Shown here: piece by piece, positions 1 through 7,524 of the stretch
Numbering within the stretch: the first letter of the stretch is position 1
Layout of the letters: each line of letters starts with the position of its first letter
From: an uncultured Coriobacteriaceae bacterium
Lineage (GTDB): Bacteria > Actinomycetota > Coriobacteriia > Coriobacteriales > Atopobiaceae
Reading direction: 5' to 3'
NCBI GenBank assembly: GCA_902778135.1
Contig: CACYWP010000027.1
Coordinates: 1-38,544, forward strand
DNA: 38,544 nucleotides
Position numbers and translations under genes: made by a program
The notes under the pieces: model-generated
The model's input: only the letters and a program-made list of their open reading frames with translations
Database searches by the model: none
What the model was told of the DNA's origin: nothing

Positions 1-337
1 AGCAACTACTAGGCTAGACCGCGACGTGGTCAGCATGTTCGCTATCGAAGTGTCGAGATCAGTCAGATCGAAGTGTCGACTTCCACGTTATCGAATACAC
101 GTTCAAGAGTCAGCATTCCTAACCGAAGTGCGATAGCCGTAAAACCACCGGAGTCGCGAGAAGAAGTGCCCCGTCCCCTCTGTCCTAGTCAGTCGCAGCC
201 GTGAGAACGCCACACATGCGTGTTGTTGCACTCGTAAGTGCATGCGTACGTACGGCATTCAGGAGTCATTCCCATCTGGTGACGCGCGTCACCGAGGGCA
301 CCGAACTCCACGCCGAACGCAAGCCGTCCGAACGCTC
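1..337. other. Noncoding left edge with short direct repeats
   Basis: No reading frame here has a ribosome site or protein-like composition. A 13-base word, ATCGAAGTGTCGA, occurs twice (44-56 and 67-79), and the second copy overlaps a short perfect hairpin, GAAGT-GTCG-ACTTC (70-83). A related CCGAAGTGCGATAGC lies at about 123-137. These could be the tail of an upstream mobile element or binding sites, but nothing in the window identifies them. Confidence 0.4.
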
Positions 338-845
338 TGTCGCAGGTGTTGGCAGGCAAGCCACGCACCGGCGCGTCTCTGCGGGTCGTACGCATCGTGG
401 CGGGCAGCGGCGCCGTGGGGCGCGGGTCGGGAAGGCCGGGCGGGCAGCGGGTGGCCTCGCGAGTCTCCCGGGTCGGCCTCCAGTCGGGGCATGGCCGCGT
501 TTTTCGCCACGCTTGCTCCGCAGCCCCGCTTCGCGGGTCTGCTGCGCGCAGCGGGCTCAACCGCGGCCATGCCCCTCCTTCCGGCCTCGCGCTGGGGCAA
601 AGGCGGTGGCGGCCGCAGGCGTCTTCGCCCTACGCGGAGCAGCCCGGCTTACGCCGGTTTGCTCCGCGTGCAGGGCTCAGCCGCCGGCGCCCGCCACCGC
701 CTTTGCCCCAGCGCCTTGTGACTCTTTCTGGGCCACCCGCTGCCCGTCCGTCCTTCCCTCCCTCGCGCGCCCCACGGCGCCGCTGCCGCCACTCGCTCCC
801 TCTTCGGCGCGCCGGTGCGTGGCCTGCCTGCCAGCACCTGCGACA
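338..845. repeat. Large nested imperfect palindrome, noncoding
   Basis: Bases 338-456 and 731-845 are imperfect inverted copies. Both arms, read inward, begin TGTCGCAGGTG, continue with GGCAGGC, CCACGCACCGGCGCG and GGCGCCGTGGGGCGCG, and end GGGCAGCGGGTGGCC. Inside lie a second inverted pair (GCTGGGGCAAAGGCGGTGGC near 590-610 with its complement near 692-713), a third (GGGGCATGGCCGCG near 487-500 with 562-575), and a direct repeat of about 45 bases (near 519-563 and 641-684). Long frames cross it on both strands but are R/A/P-rich and follow the symmetry, so I treat it as noncoding. It may be a dispersed intergenic repeat of this lineage or a structured RNA. Confidence 0.7.
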
Positions 846-896
846 TCCCCTCGGGCCAGTGCCGTGCTGCGCGATCTGCCGGCTCCCGTCATGTGA

Positions 897-918
897 AGGG
901 CGGCCTTGCGGCCGCCCT
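897..918 (-). terminator. Hairpin terminator of the 943-1203 gene
   Basis: A perfect 9-bp stem (AGGGCGGCC / GGCCGCCCT, loop TTGC) lies 25 bases past the stop codon of the minus-strand small gene. On that strand the stem is followed by TTCACATG, so the U-tract is poor. Confidence 0.55.
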
Positions 919-942
919 CGCAGTCACCCGTGTGCCGCTGGC

Positions 943-1203
943 CTACTTGTACAGGATCCAGCCGTTGGACATGACGACCTGGTCGCCCGGCTCGCGCATG
1001 GCCACGGCGATGCGGGCCAGCTCGGGCTCCTCCCAGGCGCCGAAGGCCCACAGCAGTGCCTCGAAGGTGGAGTCGTCGGGCACCATCTGCGGGTCGATGC
1101 CCTCGAGCATCTCCGCCAGCGTGGCGGAGGAGCCGTCCTCCAGGTAGTAGGTGGTTCCCATGTCGGGCATGGTCCAGGCGGTGGCAGCGGTCGTGGTGGT
1201 CAT
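943..1203 (-). CDS. Small acidic protein of unknown function
   Basis: This is an 86-residue protein that I do not recognise. The ATG at 1203 is chosen because AAGGAGG lies 6 bases upstream; a longer in-frame start at 1272 would place translation over the promoter. The sequence is acidic, with a Thr/Ala-rich N-terminus, a central TYYLEDGSSATLAEMLEG stretch and a C-terminal DQVVMSNGWILYK. It has no signal peptide, membrane segment or Cys cluster. It is transcribed divergently from the small HTH gene at 1367 and shares an intergenic region with a repeated operator-like word, so regulation by that HTH protein is plausible. Small size and pairing with a regulator would fit an accessory or antitoxin-type protein, but no function can be assigned. 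Confidence 0.75.
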   Translation of the reverse strand: MTTTTAATAWTMPDMGTTYYLEDGSSATLAEMLEGIDPQMVPDDSTFEALLWAFGAWEEPELARIAVAMREPGDQVVMSNGWILYK

Positions 1204-1243
1204 GCGGGGCCTCCTTCGTGGGATGGGATCTGTCCGGAACCTT

Positions 1244-1272
1244 ATAGTACATCTGTTCGTATATATTAGCAA
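1244..1272 (-). promoter_or_regulatory. Sigma-70-type promoter for the 943-1203 gene
   Basis: On the minus strand TTGCTA (1267-1272) and TACTAT (1244-1249) are separated by exactly 17 bases, and the start codon at 1203 lies about 40 bases downstream. The -35 hexamer lies inside the first copy of the repeated word ATATTAGCAATA, so a protein bound there would block it. Confidence 0.6.
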
Positions 1273-1313
1273 TAACCAATATCATCCTCCATAGATATTA
1301 CATATTAGCAATA
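1263..1313. promoter_or_regulatory. Duplicated 12-base operator-like word
   Basis: ATATTAGCAATA occurs exactly at 1263-1274 and 1302-1313, 39 bases (start to start) apart on the same strand, in the AT-rich gap between the divergent genes. A partial match, TTATTAGCA, occurs at the end of the HTH gene (near 1570). The natural candidate for binding is the HTH protein encoded next door (inference). Confidence 0.5.
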
Positions 1314-1366
1314 CCATGGGTGAGCTAGACTGGTGGGGAGAGGATCCCGCGTGAGAGGGACTTAGC

Positions 1367-1585
1367 ATGGACGCGACAGGGGCGATCAGGCGCATGTGCG
1401 AGGAGAGCGGCCGGGGCGTGGTGGAGGTGTCCCAGGAGCTCGGCAAGTCCAAGATGTACGTGTCGGGCATGATAAGCCGCCACACCGTGCCGCGCACCGA
1501 CACCCTCGCCCAGATCGCCCAGGCGTGCGGCTACAGGCTCATACTGGAGAGCGACACCGACAAGATCGTTATTAGCACCGAGTAG
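1367..1585 (+). CDS. Small helix-turn-helix DNA-binding protein (XRE-like)
   Basis: This 72-residue protein is almost entirely one HTH fold. Residues about 17-36 (GVVEVSQELGKSKMYVSGMI) give the scaffold and recognition helices, followed by TVPRTDTLAQIAQACGY, the usual third and fourth helices of lambda-repressor/Cro-like proteins. There is no effector or dimerisation domain beyond a short C-terminal strand (YRLILESDTDKIVI). ATG at 1367 follows a GAGAGGGACTTAGC ribosome site. It is divergent from the gene at 943-1203 and lies 23 bases upstream of the membrane-protein gene at 1609. Likely role: local repressor of the divergent promoters. The family call is fairly firm; the target is inferred from the repeated word between the genes. 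Confidence 0.8.
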   Translation: MDATGAIRRMCEESGRGVVEVSQELGKSKMYVSGMISRHTVPRTDTLAQIAQACGYRLILESDTDKIVISTE

Positions 1586-1608
1586 TTTTAATTGGGAAGG
1601 ACCAAGCG

Positions 1609-2637
1609 ATGTCAAACGTGCACGACGCCGTGCTGTCGGCCCTGCGATCCAGCGGCACCGACATCCTAAAAGATGCCGATAGGTTCAGGGACCTTATCAC
1701 CAGCCAGCTCGACAATTCGAAGGAGAGACGGGCCCTGGAGATTGGTTGCGACAGCCAATTCCTCGGAACCCTATCAGGAGCCAGCGACAAAGACGACCTT
1801 TCTGCAGCGGCCAAAACAGCAGTTGACCACCTCACGGATGCGTACGTCATGGATTACGAGGTGGCGACATCCGTAACCTACGAGATGGCTAATGCAATTG
1901 CAGAGCTCCTTGGTATCGATGCGCCTTCGACAGGTCAGAGGAAGACACGCATGGCAAAGAAGGGTAGCTTCGGCGCTCCAGGTGTCATTGCTCTAGTACT
2001 CAGCTTGTGTCTCCTCGCGGCTGGACTCTACGCGGCGCACCTCAACCCCATCTTCGGCTGCACCCTCTTCCCGGAGACAAGCGAATTGAAAAATGTATCC
2101 TGCAAGTGGTACGGGATCAAGGATCCGATGGGGTCGGAATACACGCTGCTATTCCTTGAGAACGATGGCGATGAGACCGTACGCATGTACGTGGATGGGA
2201 ATGGCGCCTTGGAAGGCACATCGTTTCCGAAGCTCGCCAGCGGCGAAAGCGGACTCATGGTCCTGCATGGAAGATCGGGCATGACCGGCGTGAGGACAAG
2301 GGGGGTTCCCGAGACAAAGGAAGCGGTGGAATCGAGCGCCGTAAGGCAACTTACTTGGAGCCACAGAACTGACGACAGGGGCACGGTCATAATAACTATC
2401 ACCAATCCCACAGACGAACGAATCCACACCTACCCGAACAGCATTATGCTCGCCTCGAACGGGATTGCCGCAAAGTGCTGTGCCGTCGGTGATGGCGGCT
2501 GGCTCGAGCCGGGCACGACGACGGTCAACATCACAAGGACTGCGCGGCCATTTACATTATCTTCGGCTGACATGACGCCTGGTCATGGCACGGATCTCTA
2601 TCTCAATGGTGTGAAAGTGCCAATGACCTCAGACTAA
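1609..2637 (+). CDS. Single-pass membrane protein of unknown function
   Basis: This 342-residue protein starts at an ATG preceded by GGGAAGGACCAAGCG. Residues 1-105 form a soluble helical domain (SALRSSGTDILKDADRFRDL and following); its pattern resembles the small helical domain found beside Hsp70-like or sensor proteins in actinobacteria, a resemblance noted from memory only. Residues about 124-145 (GVIALVLSLCLLAAGLYAAH) are a transmembrane helix, and about 195 residues with six Cys in the second half of the protein follow, probably outside the membrane. The extracytoplasmic part looks beta-rich (repeated GxxxxI/VTIT segments, as in TVIITITNPTDERIH). Codon use is less GC-rich than in the flanking chromosome, suggesting transfer. 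It ends 5 bases from the convergent portal pseudogene. It may be operonic with the HTH gene. Confidence 0.75.
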   Translation: MSNVHDAVLSALRSSGTDILKDADRFRDLITSQLDNSKERRALEIGCDSQFLGTLSGASDKDDLSAAAKTAVDHLTDAYVMDYEVATSVTYEMANAIAELLGIDAPSTGQRKTRMAKKGSFGAPGVIALVLSLCLLAAGLYAAHLNPIFGCTLFPETSELKNVSCKWYGIKDPMGSEYTLLFLENDGDETVRMYVDGNGALEGTSFPKLASGESGLMVLHGRSGMTGVRTRGVPETKEAVESSAVRQLTWSHRTDDRGTVIITITNPTDERIHTYPNSIMLASNGIAAKCCAVGDGGWLEPGTTTVNITRTARPFTLSSADMTPGHGTDLYLNGVKVPMTSD

Positions 2638-2641
2638 GAGG

Positions 2642-4041
2642 CTAGCCCACAGACCCCGGTACATCCGTGTCCACCTCGGCAGCCATGCGCCGGGCGGTCT
2701 TCTCGTCCTCCCCGTACCACTTCTGCCGGAACTCCCAGCGTGCCATGGTGACGCCGACCTCCTTCATGTCCTGCTGCTTCTCTGCGGCCGTGTCGGTGAT
2801 GATGGAGTCGTCGAAGAGCACGGAGACGCCCCCTCGTCCGTGAGTCCCTCGCCGAAGCCACGGCTCACGTGGAGGAGGGCGTGCGAGATGCCCACGAGCG
2901 ACCTCTCGAGCACGTGCTCGTGCCTGGCGATGTTGCGCATGAGGGCGGAGTTGTCCGAGCTCACCTCGGTGGCCGTCTTGACGTAGCCGACGTTGTCGAA
3001 GTCGAAGTACGTGATGCCGAATCCGGTGAGGTCCCCGAGCATCTGCAGCGCCACGCGGAATGCCTCGGACTGCGCCGCCGTGCGAAGAGCCGGCGCGAAC
3101 TCCTGGACCATGTCCTCTGTGCTCATGACCTTGCGGAACACGGTGCAGTCCTGCTTGCCGAAGGGGATGGAGACGCGCTTGCCCTTGGAGTCCTCCCTCT
3201 GGTCGAGCATCACGTCCGAGAGGAAGATTCTCATCTTGGAGACGTCCACCTCGTTGATGAGCGCGTCGAAGGCCAAATCCACCGCCTGGATTGCGTCGAT
3301 GGCATCGGCGAAGACCGACTGCCCGTAGGGCGACATGTCCACCCTGGTATTGTCGATGGCGGGCCTGACGAGGGAGAAGGTCGGCCAAGGCGAGCCCGTG
3401 TCGTAGCTGTCGATGACCCCCTCGGGCACGATGAGGTTTCCGTCCGCGTCGAAGCACACCGTCCGGATCACGTACGTGCCGGCTGGCCCCAGCATGTGGA
3501 CCTGCAACTGGTCCACGCCCTTCCCGCGATAGAACACGCGGGTGACGAAGGCGCACTCGGTCACGCCCTCCTCGTCCCAGGTGAGCGGCACCACCATCCG
3601 GGCGTCGTACTGGCGGATGCGGACCTTCTTCGCGGATACGTCGAGCCACAGCGCCCAGGTGCCCGTCCCCATGCCGAAGGCGCGGACGGGCGTGGCCTGA
3701 GCCGCTGCCATGAACCCGGTCCTCTTGAAGAAGTCGGCGAGCCAGTCCGTGCAGGCCTGGCTCTCGCTGACCACGCAGGTCTTGTCATTGAGGAGGAGAG
3801 AGCCCCACTCACGGCACACGCGCATGGCCGGATGGATCGAGCGTCTATGCACCTCATACACGCGACCAAAACCGTCCGTGTCGCGGTAGTTGTAGAAGGA
3901 CCCGGACGCCTGCATCCACTCGTGCCAGACGCGGATAAACCCCTCCATGGCTTCCAAGGGCAAGACGTACCCCATACTGCGGAGATGCTCCCGCACATGC
4001 TCCGGCACCCAATACTCCTGCCCGTCCTCTATCCTGCTCAT
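2642..4041 (-). pseudogene. Phage portal protein, frameshifted near the C-terminus
   Basis: Portal proteins form the dodecameric ring through which DNA enters the capsid. The frame from ATG 4041 (MSRIEDGQEYW, with GGAAGGG 9 bases upstream) reads about 400 residues with portal-like features: a YNYRDTDGFGR segment, LSDVMLDQREDSKGKRVS, and a long C-terminal helix (NIARHEHVLERSLVGISHAL). Near 2826-2833 the frame breaks in a run of five Gs. Adding one G restores DEGGVSVLFDDS, a sensible tail ending at 2642, and a total of 466 codons, normal for the family. Unrepaired, the protein ends in a spurious Ser/Pro-rich tail at 2764. An upstream in-frame ATG at 4050 sits too close to the ribosome site. The portal gene normally follows terL, and does so here apart from an inserted gene. 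A sequencing error in the G run cannot be excluded. Confidence 0.75.
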
Positions 4042-4265
4042 GGCATCCATCCCTTCCCATCTGCTATAAGATGAACGCCCGACAGCATCGCCCCCTGTCA
4101 CATGTCGTGGCTGATGCAAATGGCATCTGCATTCAAGGGCGGATCTACGATTTAGGCTTGGCGACGATTGATAATATGTCTTTATCAACGAAACATCTGA
4201 CGCAGGCATTCAGTGGGCGGTGGAGATGTGCTTGCGGGGAGAGCCCTTCCTAAAGGGGAACACCG
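4042..4265. other. Noncoding gap upstream of the portal pseudogene
   Basis: I see no supported gene here. The stretch is less GC-rich than its surroundings. It contains a perfect palindrome (4168-4188) and nothing else recognisable. A 25-codon frame starting at 4266 after AAAGGGGAACACCG exists but is too short to support. Confidence 0.4.
4168..4188. promoter_or_regulatory. Palindrome TTGATAA-N7-TTATCAA
   Basis: This is a perfect 7-bp inverted repeat with a 7-base centre, in the AT-richer gap about 125 bases upstream of the portal start. Its size and spacing suit a dimeric repressor operator; no T-tract follows on either strand, so it is not a terminator. Confidence 0.45.
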
Positions 4266-4284
4266 ATGGCCGAGGATATAGAAG

Positions 4285-4450
4285 CCATTAAGTATGCACA
4301 CGAATGGTGCGCATACGGGCAAAGCTCAGATTGCACCGCTTAGATCAATGACGATCTCCCGCAGTCCGGTCAGCTACTCGTAGGAGAGCTACCTCATGCG
4401 TACCTTAGCCGTGCATCCCTACAGCCTGAACTCGCTCCTCATTCCCAACA
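4285..4450 (-). pseudogene. Degraded second copy of the terminase large subunit 3' region
   Basis: Bases about 4349-4430 align with 5932-6010 inside the intact terminase gene: CGATCTCCCGCAG and ACTCGTAGGAGAGC are shared at the same spacing. On the minus strand the relic reads VRMR*LSYE*LTGLREIV, against ARMRRLSYEWLVGLREIV in the intact gene, so two codons have become stops. Similarity continues weakly on both sides (KRCNLSF against KRCPLTF downstream; a frameshifted VQAVGMHG-like stretch upstream). It is therefore a non-functional paralogous fragment that has diverged considerably. It lies between portal and terminase, next to the zinc-ribbon gene. Confidence 0.75.
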
Positions 4451-4645
4451 AGCCCTCGCAAGCCATGCATAAGAATCCCCCAGACCTGGTTCCATATCAT
4501 CTGCTGGCTGTTACTGTACTTGCCGGTCACAAATACCTTGCCGACATGCTAGCTTTCAAGAGAATCACGTAGCGATAGTGACATAATAGAATTCCATGTG
4601 GCACTATGCTTTTCGTATCGAGTTCGCTGCGAGAATGGGTCCCCA
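4451..4645. other. Gap between terminase relic and zinc-ribbon gene
   Basis: No supported gene. It is moderately AT-rich, and similarity to the terminase gene is lost here. It presumably holds the promoter of the zinc-ribbon gene; GATAGTGACATAATAG (4574-4589) contains a possible -10 (CATAAT), without a convincing -35. Confidence 0.3.
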
Positions 4646-5734
4646 ATGTCTATGACTCGTTGTCCAGAATGTGGTCACAAGGTATCTTCTTACGCGGACA
4701 TATGCCCCAACTGTGGATACCCGCTGAAAAGAAAAAGAGCAACAGAGTCCGGCACAATCCCAGAAGAAAGGCTGCATCAGAGAGTCGGCGAAACCGTCCA
4801 TGGTTACACGAAAGTGCAAAACATAACAACTGGGCGGTATTACGTATTCCCTTCCGAAAATGCACGGCCGGGTGGCACATGCCCTTGGTGCGGCTCTCAG
4901 CTCGTTAAGCGAAATAGTCCACGCGGAACCTTTTTAGGGTGCAGCGGTTTCCCAGACTGCACTTTCTCGTCAAGGTTAGCAAAGCAAGCAACGGAGCAGG
5001 AGCACGAACGGAGCGAGAGGGTTGCAAAACAGGAACGAAAAGAGCGGGCTGCAGAGGAGGAATGGAGAGGGCAGGCTGCAGAACGGGAGCGTGCGTGGAA
5101 AGCAGATGAGGAGCGCCGGAAAGCGGCTGCACGTGAGGAAGTCCTCCGCGAGCTTGAACGAGTGCGCCGCGAGGCCGAACAACGCAAGAACAAGGAGATA
5201 GAACGCGAGGAGAAGCTTGCCGATGAGAGGCCTGCCGAAGATAGGCTTGCTGAGGAGAAGCGAACGTTCGAGGATGAGAAGGCAAAAGAGCAAAAGCTGC
5301 TCAAGCTGGATCTCCTGTCAACCCTGACCATAACGGTTGCTTCAGCGACCAACGCGGTACTATCCTTCCTCAGTGGTGGCATCCTTCTTCTTATCCTCAG
5401 TGCCCTCATCAGTGGAGCCGCAACTCTTTCTCTTTGCGGACTGCTAGAGCTACGGACATTAGTAGAAAAGGTGTCTTCTAGAGAAGAAACTGATATCCTC
5501 AGTCAAGCTGATCAAATCGGTAAACTGAGTGCTGGTTATTCAGTCCCACTGGCGGTAGTGGCATTTGTGACAAAGTCGCCTGTCTGGGCATGCATTGCGG
5601 TATCTCAGCTCACGAGTGGGTTGAGCTGCATGTTCAATGTCAGCAATGGCCAATCTCAGACACCAAAAGTCATACTGGGTTGTGTTTCACTGGTATCCTT
5701 GGTTTGCGCTTTTGGCTTCTTGTCCATGAACTGA
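4646..5734 (+). CDS. Zinc-ribbon / topoisomerase-type zinc finger / coiled-coil membrane protein
   Basis: This is a 362-residue protein of mixed architecture. Residues 1-25 form a short zinc ribbon (RCPECGH...ICPNCGYPL). Residues about 77-110 form a second Cys4 unit (CPWCGSQL ... LGCSGFPDC) of the type at the C-terminus of bacterial topoisomerase I. Residues about 110-220 are a highly charged Glu/Arg/Lys/Ala coiled coil. The C-terminal third is hydrophobic, with about four membrane helices (nt 5312-5450, 5530-5640, 5668-5734). I chose ATG 4646; a GTG at 4598 would add 16 residues with no better ribosome site. The gene is opposite in strand to the flanking phage genes, less GC-rich, and splits terminase from portal, so it is cargo. 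The function is unknown; membrane-anchored sensing or binding of nucleic acid is only a guess. Confidence 0.75.
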   Translation: MSMTRCPECGHKVSSYADICPNCGYPLKRKRATESGTIPEERLHQRVGETVHGYTKVQNITTGRYYVFPSENARPGGTCPWCGSQLVKRNSPRGTFLGCSGFPDCTFSSRLAKQATEQEHERSERVAKQERKERAAEEEWRGQAAERERAWKADEERRKAAAREEVLRELERVRREAEQRKNKEIEREEKLADERPAEDRLAEEKRTFEDEKAKEQKLLKLDLLSTLTITVASATNAVLSFLSGGILLLILSALISGAATLSLCGLLELRTLVEKVSSREETDILSQADQIGKLSAGYSVPLAVVAFVTKSPVWACIAVSQLTSGLSCMFNVSNGQSQTPKVILGCVSLVSLVCAFGFLSMN

Positions 5735-5771
5735 CTTTCCTATTGAGCTTATCGAGTTGCACCGCCCGGTA

Positions 5772-7055
5772 TCATCCTCGAAGCATGTCATCCATCATGG
5801 CATATCGTACCGCGTCAATCGAGTGATCGTTGCCGTCTGGAATCTCGTCGATCCAGTTACCTTCTTTGTCCCGCTCAAACTCCTTGAGCGTGAACTCCGA
5901 GAAGGTGAGCGGGCACCGCTTCGGGTCGATCACGATCTCCCGCAGCCCCACCAGCCACTCGTAGGAGAGCCGCCTCATCCTGGCCTTGCGCGCCGCATGC
6001 ACCCGAATTCCCAGCTCGCGCCGCCACGTGGCCATCTGCACCTTGCTGTCCGGCATGTCGTCGCAGTACACGACCTGGTCGTGGAAGTAGGCCTCGCCGC
6101 CCCGCTCGTCGGCAAAGGTGAGCGAGTCCACCACGATGCGCCCGGTCTCGGTCGGCATCATGCGGTTGGCCGAGTGCTCCTCAAAGACGAGCAGCCTCCT
6201 GGCGTTCGGCTCCCACCCGCAGCGCACGAACCGCCAGGGGTCGGGGAACCATCCCCAGTCAACTCCGTTCCTCACCCTCTCGAACGAACGGATACGGCCA
6301 TCGACCAGCCGCTCCTCGCGTATGTTGTCGAACACCGCGCCGCCCGTGCCCACGATCTCGCCGAGGTATTCCCACCTCCACGCCTTCTCGTTGGTATCGC
6401 GCAGGTATTCGGCCTCCTCCACGAACGGCACGTCCACCCACTCGGGATGGCTCTCGATCACGTCGAGATAAGAGGAGCCGCGTACCAGCGTATTCGCCCT
6501 CTGCCTTCTCTCCAGGCACTCGATGTTCACCCAGTTCCACATGGTCTTGGGAGGGTTGTAGCTGTAGAAGATCCAGAACCTGTCGCCGCCGCGCCGCAGC
6601 GAGTTGAGGATGGAGCGCACCGCCTCGATCCCCTCGAACTGGTCCAGCTCCTCGAACCACACCGCCGCGCAGTACCCCTTCGTGAACTTCACGCCCTTCA
6701 GCTTGAGCGGGTCGTCCGCCCCGCGGAAGACGATCCTCTGCCCAGTCGGCATGTACGTGATCTCCATCAGCGAGAGCCTCGTGCGAAAGACTGACTCCAG
6801 CCCCAGCACGCCGATCGCCCAGATCAGCTGCTGGTACACCGAGTCGCGCAGGGTGTTCCCAAACCTTCGCACCACGCACACGTTGCACTCGGGGTTCGCA
6901 ATGACGAGAAGGACGAGGCACACGGAGATGAACGAGCTCTTCGTGCTGCCTCGACCGCCGTGCATCCAGCAGTGGGTGTGCCCATGAGCCATCACGTCGC
7001 CCAGCACGGGATGGAATCTCGGGATGATGTGGTCGGTGACCCTAGTCGTCGCCAT
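5772..7055 (-). CDS. terL: Phage terminase large subunit
   Basis: This is the motor ATPase and nuclease that packages phage DNA into the prohead through the portal. The 427-residue frame is intact. Near residues 28-40 HGGRGSTKSS is the Walker A loop of the Terminase_3 type; AVWFEELDQF near residues 133-142 is the Walker B segment with the catalytic acidic pair; IFYSYNPPK is the coupling motif. The C-terminal half holds the RNase H-like nuclease: GVDWGWFPDP, VYCDDMPDSK and DHSIDAVRYAMMDD supply acidic residues at expected positions. ATG 7055 (MATTRVTD) overlaps the 3' end of terS by 14 bases, the usual phage arrangement. The gene appears functional although its neighbours are broken. Confidence 0.9.
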   Translation of the reverse strand: MATTRVTDHIIPRFHPVLGDVMAHGHTHCWMHGGRGSTKSSFISVCLVLLVIANPECNVCVVRRFGNTLRDSVYQQLIWAIGVLGLESVFRTRLSLMEITYMPTGQRIVFRGADDPLKLKGVKFTKGYCAAVWFEELDQFEGIEAVRSILNSLRRGGDRFWIFYSYNPPKTMWNWVNIECLERRQRANTLVRGSSYLDVIESHPEWVDVPFVEEAEYLRDTNEKAWRWEYLGEIVGTGGAVFDNIREERLVDGRIRSFERVRNGVDWGWFPDPWRFVRCGWEPNARRLLVFEEHSANRMMPTETGRIVVDSLTFADERGGEAYFHDQVVYCDDMPDSKVQMATWRRELGIRVHAARKARMRRLSYEWLVGLREIVIDPKRCPLTFSEFTLKEFERDKEGNWIDEIPDGNDHSIDAVRYAMMDDMLRG

Positions 7056-7426
7056 CGCACACCCCGACCTCGATGCCCAGGGTGAGCTGCACAGGGCCGG
7101 TCGTCTCCTCCTCGAGCTTCCGCTCCGCCTTGCCGTACTCCTGCGGGTACTTGCGCTCGAGCAGCCAGGCGGCCGCCGACCAGAACTGCGGCCGCGAGAG
7201 CGCCGCGTCGCGGATCGTGATGAGCAGCTTCTGCTTGTACTCCGCCTCGGCCTTTTAGTCCCTCGCTTAACGCGCGCTTCAGCTCGGTGTCCGGCTCCTT
7301 CAGCCAGCGGTAGAAGGGGGACTGGTGTACGTCGAGCGCGTCGATGATGTCGGCGTCGCAGAGGCCGTCCTTCTTGAGCGCGACCGCGCGCTCCACCATC
7401 TTCCGCGTGAGCTTCGTCTTCCTCAT
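7042..7426 (-). pseudogene. terS: Phage terminase small subunit, +1 frameshift
   Basis: The small terminase subunit recognises phage DNA for packaging. From ATG 7426 (GGGGGCGAGG upstream) the first 58 codons encode a DNA-binding HTH (VERAVALKKDGLCDADIIDA ... SPFYRWLKEPD). At 7253-7256 a run of four As breaks the frame. With three As the protein continues EGLKAEAEYKQKLL, then the helical RDAALSRPQFWSAAAWLLER and KYPQEYG, and ends at 7042 after 127 codons, overlapping terL by 14 bases. That overlap and the normal length support one extra A as the only lesion. Unrepaired, translation runs into an unrelated frame to 6992. Programmed frameshifting is conceivable but no stimulatory structure is seen. 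Confidence 0.8.
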
Positions 7427-7524
7427 GGGCCTCGCCCCCAACGGTGCCGTCTTTTCCGGCGCCCATTGTCGGGCGGTGTCACAAACAGGGGCGAGACGGT
7501 ATCATGGTCGAGGGAGGTGGTCTT

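Noticed and set aside
201..896. 231-residue plus-strand frame and overlapping minus frames across the left palindrome
   Set aside because: Arg/Ala/Pro-rich, mirrored on both strands by the inverted repeat, no ribosome site; treated as noncoding repeat.
4266..4343. 25-codon ORF (MAEDIEAIKYAHEWC...) with AAAGGGG upstream
   Set aside because: Too short, no homologue recognised, and it overlaps the terminase relic; could be the torn start of a lost gene but cannot be supported.
7250..7260. Programmed frameshift in terS
   Set aside because: The shift needed is +1 at CTA-AAA-G with no slippery heptamer, no stimulatory hairpin and no known precedent for terS; other genes nearby carry similar lesions.
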